Shown piece by piece: positions 27,626 through 33,598 of a stretch of DNA of 33,598 nt. This DNA is from an uncultured Selenomonadales bacterium (GTDB lineage Bacteria; Bacillota; Negativicutes; Selenomonadales; Selenomonadaceae): assembly GCA_946408105.1 (NCBI GenBank), contig CAMJQS010000008.1, positions 1 to 33,598 on the forward strand, read 5' to 3'. Position numbers and translations under genes: made by a program. The notes beneath the pieces are model-generated. The model saw only the letters and a program-made list of their open reading frames with translations, did no database searches and had not been told where the DNA came from. Numbering within the stretch: the stretch's first letter is position 1; each line of letters begins with the position of its first letter.

Positions 27626-29347
27626 GTGGGAAAGGTAATGAAAAAATTACAGAAGAATTTAAGCGGTTCGTTTGTAACGATATACAATAACGAGTTCAAG
27701 AATCAACCTAATAATAAGCGGCGGTCTCGTCTCGGAATTAACGTTCAAAGTTTTGCTGGGAGAAAACCTTGGAACTATAGAAGCTGTTCTTCCGATTCTT
27801 TTTCTGTTGCTTTGTCTGACGAGTTGCTTGGTGCTGAAATTTTGGAGCGTCATCAAGTTTTTAAAATGCTTCGTCGTTCTAAGCTTTTTCTTTCTTTGCG
27901 TACCATTAAAGATTTTGAGAAGCTTCTTGGTCTTGATTGGCGACGCGAGTGGAATAAAAGGAATCCGAATCGTCCTGTTAGAACTTTGCTTGATTTGTTT
28001 GTGTCTTTGAAATTTGCTCATGAATGTGTTTTGCCGTTGACGGTTCGATTGCGGAAGCGTGGTATTGATTCGTCGTGTGTTTGCCGTAAGGATTCTCCGC
28101 AATATCGTCGAGCGTTGCATAATTATGTGACGAAGGGGCAGTCGTCATCTTTTGAGGTTGAGTATTTTGTTTCTCGTCCCGATGTTTCGTTTTCGCAAGA
28201 TTTGTTTGTGCGTGATTATATCGACGTGGTTGTTTCCGAGAAGAACGGTAATTTGAGTGCGAGATTTGATGATGTTTGCCGGTCTCATAGTATCTGGTTG
28301 GACCCTGTCGACGCGCCGAGAGAATTGTATAAGTGGCGTTTGCGCGTTCAGAAGGCGATTTGTTGGGCGTATGAAAATGATTTTGTTCCTGTGATGATGA
28401 CGTTGACGATTTTTCATCGCTGGCATCTTTTGAAAAATCTTTTGCGCGTGTTGCAGAAGTCGTGGGAGAAATTTTTGATTTCTGGTCGTCCTGCTGCGCG
28501 TCGTAAAGCTGAGATGAAATTAGAAGGCTATGTTCGTCGACTCGAAATTACGATTAACGACGGTCGTGATAATCGACTTGATGATAGCGGTGAGCCTGCG
28601 ACGAACTCAGGTTGGCATCCGCATTTTCATGTGATTCTTTTTGTGCCGAAGGATAAATTCAGTGTTCTTTCAGATATGGAAGCTCAGATGAAAAAAGATT
28701 GGGTCGAAATTGTTTGCTCGCAATTCAAAGAAGAATGCGGCGAAGAGATTCCTGCGTCGTATTTGCCCGCTTTCGAAGAGCATGGGCTTCATTTGAGTCG
28801 TTATAGAGGAGGAAAGTTCGAAGGGCAGCTTCGTCCGGTTAAGGATAGCATGTATTTGGATAAGATTGAAGGCTACGACCATCTGCATGTGTACGGCATC
28901 GACAAGGAGGTCTCGTCCGATGTTGTCAAGGACAGCAAGATACCGTTTGATTTGCTTCGTGAAATTACTGCTGCCAATATCGACTTGTGGTGTGAGTATG
29001 CCATCGCTACGAAAGGTTTGCCGGCGTTGCAGTTTTCTCGGCCGCTGATAAAAAAGATTAACGCTTATTACGAAGCTCATCCCGAGAAGAATCCTGCACC
29101 TGCTGATTTGCCGCCGAGTAAAGTTGTCGCGCATATGGAGACTGAAATTTATCGCTTGTTCTATCGTAACTTTTTGATACCGGAGATGAGGAAGAAAGCT
29201 ACTGAAGGCTATGAGGTTCTGGTTACCTGGGTGAAAGACAAGCTCGACGAGTTGGGTGTTTCTTCTTTGCTTGATGACCCGGCTGTTTTGCCGCGACCTC
29301 CTGATTCCGTTGATGATTTGCTCTCGAAAAAAATATTTGCTGTTTAG
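27626..29347 (+). CDS. rep: Rolling-circle (HUH) plasmid replication protein
   Basis: The protein has 573 residues from GTG 27626, ten bases after AGAGGAGG (27608-27615). ATG 27638 is too far from that site. Motif 1 'VMMTLTIFH' is near residues 258-266 and the HUH motif is 'WHPHFHV' with His331, His333 and His335. A candidate catalytic tyrosine is Tyr458 in 'LWCEYAIATKG', followed by 'ALQFSRPL', which resembles the C-terminal part of Rep_1/'protein rep' family initiators. Such proteins nick the plasmid double-strand origin. Codon use (CGT, TCT, GTT, TTG) is clearly different from the neighbouring GGC/CGC-rich genes and the AAAATTTT runs vanish, so it is probably acquired DNA. No mobilisation gene or clear origin was identified. 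Confidence 0.82.
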   Translation: MGKVMKKLQKNLSGSFVTIYNNEFKNQPNNKRRSRLGINVQSFAGRKPWNYRSCSSDSFSVALSDELLGAEILERHQVFKMLRRSKLFLSLRTIKDFEKLLGLDWRREWNKRNPNRPVRTLLDLFVSLKFAHECVLPLTVRLRKRGIDSSCVCRKDSPQYRRALHNYVTKGQSSSFEVEYFVSRPDVSFSQDLFVRDYIDVVVSEKNGNLSARFDDVCRSHSIWLDPVDAPRELYKWRLRVQKAICWAYENDFVPVMMTLTIFHRWHLLKNLLRVLQKSWEKFLISGRPAARRKAEMKLEGYVRRLEITINDGRDNRLDDSGEPATNSGWHPHFHVILFVPKDKFSVLSDMEAQMKKDWVEIVCSQFKEECGEEIPASYLPAFEEHGLHLSRYRGGKFEGQLRPVKDSMYLDKIEGYDHLHVYGIDKEVSSDVVKDSKIPFDLLREITAANIDLWCEYAIATKGLPALQFSRPLIKKINAYYEAHPEKNPAPADLPPSKVVAHMETEIYRLFYRNFLIPEMRKKATEGYEVLVTWVKDKLDELGVSSLLDDPAVLPRPPDSVDDLLSKKIFAV

Positions 29348-29558
29348 TGTGGAGGGGTCTTTTTGACTTTTTGACCTTTGTCTGTTGATTGATGTAATTT
29401 TTACCTTCAACGTAGGATGTTGCAAAAGTAACCCGCGTACAGCCGCGCGCTGCGCCACGTGAAATTTTGAACTTGCTGCAGTTTATTTTGAGCGAAAAAT
29501 ATTTCGGCGAGTAAGTCGTTGGTCTGCGCGGGCATTGATAGAAAGCGAAGTTGATTTT
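29348..29558. other. Non-coding stretch between rep and fic
   Basis: There is no gene here. The CCCGCG at 29432-29437 and the CGCGGG at 29527-29532 form a distant inverted repeat, and a GC-rich patch lies at 29430-29460. An origin or an element boundary could lie here, but I cannot point to a defined nick site or attachment site. Confidence 0.3.
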
Positions 29559-30332
29559 ATGATTAGCTGTAAAGATGTCATTAAATTTTGGCAGGCGAAA
29601 AAAATTTTTTCGGTCAGTGAATTGGCGTCGGCGATAAACGGAAAAGTAATTTCGCTGGCATATCATTCGGGCAAGCTGGAGAACGCGGCGATAACTTACA
29701 ACGACACGCGGGAAATTTTTGAGCATGACAGAGTGGTCAGCTACACGGGCGACCTGCGGACGCTGTTTGAAATCCGAAACGCTAAAGACGCCTTCGACGA
29801 GTTGCTCGGAGCGTTTGAAAAAAATTTGCCACTCGATGAAGCTTTGATTTGTAAATTTCATTATCAACTGACAAAGAACACCTACGACATAAATCGTTGG
29901 GACGCAGGCGAACGCCCCGGCAAGTTCAAAATTAATGATTACGTCGTCGGCCGCGAAGAAGCGGGAGCGTTGCCGGAAGATGTGCCGTCGGAAATGTCAG
30001 AGCTGCTCAAAGAAATAAATGACTATCAAGGCGAAGAGATTTTAAAAGTCGGAGCGTACTTTCACGTGAAGTTTGAAAACATTCATCCGTTCGCAGACGG
30101 CAACGGCAGAACGGGTCGACTGGCTTTGAATTATTTTTTGTTGCAAAAAAATAATCCGCCTGTGATAATCCACGAGGAGGACAGAAAAAAATATTTCGAG
30201 GCGTTGGAGGCTTGGGATAAGCGGCAAGCGTTGGAGCCGATGATTTTTTTTCTTCAAGAGCAGACCGTAAAAACGTGGGCGAAAAATTTACTGACGAGAG
30301 GCGGCAAAAAAATTAATCACGACTCAAAGTGA
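29559..30332 (+). CDS. Fic-domain protein, class II (N-terminal inhibitory motif)
   Basis: The protein has 257 residues from ATG 29559; TTG 29535 would add eight residues, and neither has a strong ribosome binding site. The catalytic motif HPFADGNGRTGR is at 176-187, complete with His176 and Arg184/Arg187, so an active AMP (or other NMP) transferase is expected. An N-terminal SGKLEN at 37-42 fits the (S/T)xxxE(G/N) inhibitory helix of class II Fic enzymes, in which the Glu blocks ATP binding. The target is unknown; such proteins modify host proteins or act as toxin-like regulators. The 3' end overlaps the end of the minus-strand DUF499 gene by 16 bases (30317-30332), so there is no room for a terminator between them. 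Confidence 0.88.
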   Translation: MISCKDVIKFWQAKKIFSVSELASAINGKVISLAYHSGKLENAAITYNDTREIFEHDRVVSYTGDLRTLFEIRNAKDAFDELLGAFEKNLPLDEALICKFHYQLTKNTYDINRWDAGERPGKFKINDYVVGREEAGALPEDVPSEMSELLKEINDYQGEEILKVGAYFHVKFENIHPFADGNGRTGRLALNYFLLQKNNPPVIIHEEDRKKYFEALEAWDKRQALEPMIFFLQEQTVKTWAKNLLTRGGKKINHDSK

Positions 30333-32947
30333 AAATGTTCCGCGTCGATTCCGAAGTCAGCGCAAATTTTTTCGACGAGTTCTTCCAAATTTTGCGGGAC
30401 GCCTTCGGGAACGGAAATATCAACGGTGACTCGAATCGACGTTTCGGCGTTCGGCAAATTCATCAAGTGCGAAGCGATTTCGTCGACGTAATTTTTTATC
30501 TCTCTGGAAAAGCGAATGTTATCGAGCTTCGCGTCCATCGAAAAATGTTTCGACAACGGACGCGGAGGTGTCGGCTCAATCGGCGGAATTTTTTGGCCGT
30601 TACCGTCGTCGCCGTCGTCGGGCGACAACGTGTCGGGCGGAGGAGGCGTTGGCTCCATTTTCAGTTGCTCTCGTGCGACGTCCTCTTTGACCAAAAAATA
30701 TTCGGGCGAAACGTGTGTGCACGCCGCGTCGCCAAATTTTAACGCCAAATATTTTCCGTCGCGAAAATTTTCAGCCAAGCCGAAAGTTTTTTCCTTGACG
30801 CCGAGTTTAACCGCGTCAATCAAAACATTCACGTCGACGAGGCGCGGCAAATAATAGTACGTTGAAAAATATTCCCACAGCTGATTGAACTTGAGCGCGT
30901 CGCTGTCGCGCCACAAAAATTTATCCATGAACCGACACAAAACTTTATCGCCGAGCGCGCCAATCAACATGTCCTCGCCGAAAAATTTTTCCGACGCCGC
31001 CGAAATGTTGTCCTCTTTGGTGCATTCAATTTTTTCGACCTCCATCGGGCAATTCAACTCGCCGTCTTCGGAACGTTCGGGCGCGAAAATTTTGCAGTAG
31101 GCTTGCGAAGTTTTCATCGCGAAATTTTCCGTCGCCAACTTCAAATTGCTCGCGGCGTCTTCCTTTTGCAGCGAATCCAAATTCAAATGACGCGCTTCCT
31201 TGTTGACCGCCTGCCACGCCAAAAAATTTCGCACGGTATCTTTCAGCACGCCTAACTTTTCCAAGTCCGCCGCCATGAACAGCAACATGTTGCGCCAACG
31301 CCGCGGCACCGTTCCCCGATTGTCCAAAATTTCTTTCGCCGTCGCTGTCGCCAAATTGTTTCTTTGTCCGTCGATGAAAAAATATTTCGGCGACAAAATC
31401 ACGAGGCGCGCCGTTTGTTCGTCGGGAACTTCCGCAGAATTTTTCGGGCAAATGTGAATCCCTTTGAATGAATTTCGACCGCGCCAACTTTTCAGTCGCT
31501 GTTCAATCTCGTAAAAAATATCGTCATCAGAAAATTGTTCGCGCTTGTCGTCGACCAACTTGCGCAGCGTCGGGTTCACGCCGAACCAAAGCCGATTTTC
31601 TTTCGAGTAAAGATAATACAAGTTCGTCTTGAGTTTCGACAGCGCGTCGTTGTAAGCGGAAATGTTTTCAAATTCTTGCGGCTGAATCACGCCCAAACAA
31701 ATTTCGTTTTCGTCGACGCCGCGAACCTCTCCTTGACGACCGCCGGGCGCAGTTCCCATAAAAATTGTCCGCGAAATTTTCCGAGCCGCCGTCAATCTTC
31801 CGAACCGCGAATTTTGCGAATCCAACTCGCGCGGCTTCGAGTGTTCGCCGTCGACCTCCGCATTTATTATTGCGTCCCAGTTCCCGCCCAAAAGTTTTGC
31901 AAGTTCGTCGCGCACGGGATAAAAATTCAGCGGAATGCTGCCCGGCATAATCATCGTGCTCGCGTCGCTGTTCGCCCACAAATGATAAATCACGTTCGCC
32001 ATCAACCGCAAAACGCCGCGCGTTTTTTGAAAACCTTCAAGACCCGTCCACTTGTCGTAAAGATAATCGAACAGCTTCGGGTGAATCGGATAGCACGCAA
32101 GCAATTTTTTCCGATAATTATTTTGGCGGCTCTCGTAGGGAAAATCATTCGGGTTGGCCGCGTACATATTAAAAAACGCCGCGCAAACTTTTTCTCGCGC
32201 CTGCTCATCGCTGCACGATTTAAAAAGTCGACGGCGAACAATTTCGTAGCCTTCCTCGACACCAATCGGCGTCCAAACAAATTCCACGCGTCCGACAAAT
32301 TTTTCCACTTGCTTTAAAACTTTCTTGCCCAAATCGTCGCCTACTTCCGCGTCCGATTCGGGTATCGACACGACCACCGAACTTTTTTTGCTCGCCTTGG
32401 CCGCCTCCGTCAGTTCTTGAATGAAGCTCAACAAATTTCCGAACGTCCCGCCCGAATCGATTTCGCCCGTGCTCAACTTCCGACCGTAAGCAACAAGCTC
32501 GTCAATCAAAATCAGACACGCGCCCGCCTCGTCGAAAATTTTTTTCAGCAACTCGACGCCGGGCGAAATTTTTTTCTCGTCGTTCTCGCGCATCATTTCG
32601 TAGAGTTCGGGCTTGCCTGTCGACCGCGAAAGCTGACTTGCGATTTCTCCCCACAAAGTTTTTTGCAAAGGATTTTCCCACGTGCCGACGATTACCGCCG
32701 TGTGAACTTTCGGCAGGCTTGAAATTTCCGTCGCGTCCAAAATTTCTTTGACCGTCGACGATTGCTCCGCGCGAATTTTTCCGCCGAACAAATGATACAA
32801 CGCAAGCAGGCTGTGAGTTTTGCCGCCGCCGAATGAGGTCTTCAGCTGAACGACGGGTTCGCCCGCGCCCACTGTCAATCGCTTGAGCGTCTCGACCAAA
32901 AGAGTTTTCAGCCCGCCCGTCAAATACGTTCGCGAAAAAAATTCCAC
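30317..32947 (-). CDS. DUF499-family P-loop ATPase, main part of an interrupted gene
   Basis: The 876 residues run from a GTG at 32947. Walker A is in 'TSFGGGKTHSLL' (residues 37-48), the hallmark of anti-phage-associated DUF499 ATPases; Walker B 'LILIDE' is at 145-150. The C-terminal end has a Pro-rich linker (near 760-800) and a small alpha/beta domain. DUF499 proteins are usually over 1000 residues and begin with a Swt1-type HEPN domain. Here that domain is encoded just upstream in the same frame but separated by an in-frame TAG at 32957-32959, so the GTG start is probably a gene-finder artefact or a restart without a good ribosome binding site. Typical partners are a DUF1156 methylase and a helicase; neither is seen, though the upstream side lies beyond the window. 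Confidence 0.8.
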   Translation of the reverse strand: MEFFSRTYLTGGLKTLLVETLKRLTVGAGEPVVQLKTSFGGGKTHSLLALYHLFGGKIRAEQSSTVKEILDATEISSLPKVHTAVIVGTWENPLQKTLWGEIASQLSRSTGKPELYEMMRENDEKKISPGVELLKKIFDEAGACLILIDELVAYGRKLSTGEIDSGGTFGNLLSFIQELTEAAKASKKSSVVVSIPESDAEVGDDLGKKVLKQVEKFVGRVEFVWTPIGVEEGYEIVRRRLFKSCSDEQAREKVCAAFFNMYAANPNDFPYESRQNNYRKKLLACYPIHPKLFDYLYDKWTGLEGFQKTRGVLRLMANVIYHLWANSDASTMIMPGSIPLNFYPVRDELAKLLGGNWDAIINAEVDGEHSKPRELDSQNSRFGRLTAARKISRTIFMGTAPGGRQGEVRGVDENEICLGVIQPQEFENISAYNDALSKLKTNLYYLYSKENRLWFGVNPTLRKLVDDKREQFSDDDIFYEIEQRLKSWRGRNSFKGIHICPKNSAEVPDEQTARLVILSPKYFFIDGQRNNLATATAKEILDNRGTVPRRWRNMLLFMAADLEKLGVLKDTVRNFLAWQAVNKEARHLNLDSLQKEDAASNLKLATENFAMKTSQAYCKIFAPERSEDGELNCPMEVEKIECTKEDNISAASEKFFGEDMLIGALGDKVLCRFMDKFLWRDSDALKFNQLWEYFSTYYYLPRLVDVNVLIDAVKLGVKEKTFGLAENFRDGKYLALKFGDAACTHVSPEYFLVKEDVAREQLKMEPTPPPPDTLSPDDGDDGNGQKIPPIEPTPPRPLSKHFSMDAKLDNIRFSREIKNYVDEIASHLMNLPNAETSIRVTVDISVPEGVPQNLEELVEKICADFGIDAEHFHFES

Positions 32948-32956
32948 GGGGTCGAC

Positions 32957-33574
32957 CTACTCGCTGCTGCCTTCGCCGTGAAAGACTTGCCCCAAGTCCG
33001 CCGCGAACTCCGCTTGCCTGTAAAGTCCGCGCGCAACATCGGGGTGCGGCTCCATTACGTCGCGCCAAGATTTTAATGCACCGAGTGTCGGCAAAGAAAT
33101 TTTCGGCGGCTCGATTATTTTTTCCGTTTGAAGTCGCGCGTTCCACATCGCCCGCAATTTTTCTGTCGCTTCCTCGTCGAACGACGCGCCGATTAATGCC
33201 ATCGTGTCCAGCGCGTGAATCGTCGTCGCATCGTCGAACGCTTCGGGCTCGTGCGCCCACGTGTTGCGCGTGTTCCGCAGCTCTTCCGTGTAGCTCAAAT
33301 AATTTCTCGGCAAGCCCGCAGAAAAAATTTCCCGCCAATGAATTTTTATCAGCAACAAACAAAGCGACACGTCCAGCGAATCCGTCAGCTCCTCGTAAGT
33401 TCCTTCGCGCGGCAAAAATCTTTTCTGGTCGTCGAAAAGAACATCGAGCACGCCGAGCCGCCACCAATTTCCCGCGCCGAAATGTCGTGCCAATTTTTTT
33501 TGCACGAACGCCGCAAGCATCGGCCGCAAAATTTTTTGCGGGCAATTCTTTGACGCTTTTATAAATCCAATCAA
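32957..33574 (-). CDS. Swt1-like HEPN domain, N-terminal part of the interrupted DUF499 gene
   Basis: There are 205 codons ending in TAG at 32957-32959. The HEPN signature RNTWAH (R-x4-H, residues 103-108) lies in 'NTRNTWAHEP', after the family-like 'AFVQKKLARHFG..WW'. The end 'SWRDVMEPHPDVARG.YRQAEFAADL' is the usual link into the DUF499 ATPase, and after the TAG the frame continues as V-D-P-V-E-F-F, matching the family's expected join. The first possible start in frame is TTG 33574 with no good ribosome binding site. An ATG at 33578 in another frame gives a plausible N-terminus that would join this frame if one A were removed from the A6 run (minus strand, near 33530), so a frameshift is also possible. 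This is either a decayed gene or a sequence error. Confidence 0.7.
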   Translation of the reverse strand: MIGFIKASKNCPQKILRPMLAAFVQKKLARHFGAGNWWRLGVLDVLFDDQKRFLPREGTYEELTDSLDVSLCLLLIKIHWREIFSAGLPRNYLSYTEELRNTRNTWAHEPEAFDDATTIHALDTMALIGASFDEEATEKLRAMWNARLQTEKIIEPPKISLPTLGALKSWRDVMEPHPDVARGLYRQAEFAADLGQVFHGEGSSE

Positions 33575-33598
33575 GCATGTTGTCGAAGCAGCCGCTTG

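Noticed and set aside
9981..32959. Alternative genetic code to explain the in-frame TAA and TAG
   Set aside because: Other genes in the window end normally at TAA, TAG (13768-13770) and TGA, so stop-codon reassignment is not supported.
32502..33578. 358-codon minus-strand frame starting at ATG 33578
   Set aside because: Only its first 15 or so codons look like protein; beyond that it is Arg/Ala-rich shadow sequence while the adjacent frame has HEPN and DUF499 motifs.

Overview
The window looks like chromosomal DNA from an anaerobic bacterium, most likely a Bacillota member of the Negativicutes (Selenomonas-like) type. This is inference: it rests on the AGGAGG-type ribosome binding sites, an electron-confurcating lactate dehydrogenase operon with a nickel-pincer lactate racemase, and a giant RTX-like repeat protein. 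Host-type genes favour GGC/GAC/CGC codons and carry many AAAATTTT runs.

Layout. (1) Positions 1-11459 hold one giant calcium-binding-type repeat protein, open at the left edge. A complete alpha/beta-hydrolase domain sits in its middle, and one in-frame TAA (9981-9983) separates about the last 490 codons. A clear rho-independent terminator follows at 11481-11511. (2) Positions 11584-22313 are a tight four-gene defence-type operon: an unrecognised 728-residue protein with helix-turn-helix-like segments, a PAPS-reductase-family protein with extra ferredoxin-type clusters (BrxP-like), a large P-loop ATPase (BrxC-like) and a PglZ-domain protein. The last three match the core of type 4 BREX, but no brxL or pglX is seen. 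(3) With only 31 bases between, positions 22345-27029 carry etfB, etfA, an FAD-dependent lactate dehydrogenase and larA. This resembles the lactate-oxidising Lct complex of acetogens plus lactate racemase. (4) Positions 27030-29558 look like a small plasmid-derived insertion: a hairpin, an 81-residue protein, a terminator and a rolling-circle (HUH) replication protein with different codon use. (5) Positions 29559-30332 encode a class II Fic protein, convergent with and overlapping a minus-strand DUF499 ATPase gene. That gene is split by an in-frame TAG at 32957-32959 and may also carry a frameshift near its start; it leaves the window on the right.

How the parts may work together. The BREX-like cluster and the DUF499 gene are both of anti-phage type, so the lactate operon is flanked by defence and mobile DNA. 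The Etf pair would pass electrons between LctD, ferredoxin and NAD(H), and LarA would interconvert D- and L-lactate so both isomers can be oxidised. Two reading frames on opposite sides of the window carry single in-frame stop codons (TAA and TAG), which may be real decay, recent mutations or sequence errors. No tRNA, rRNA or CRISPR array was seen.
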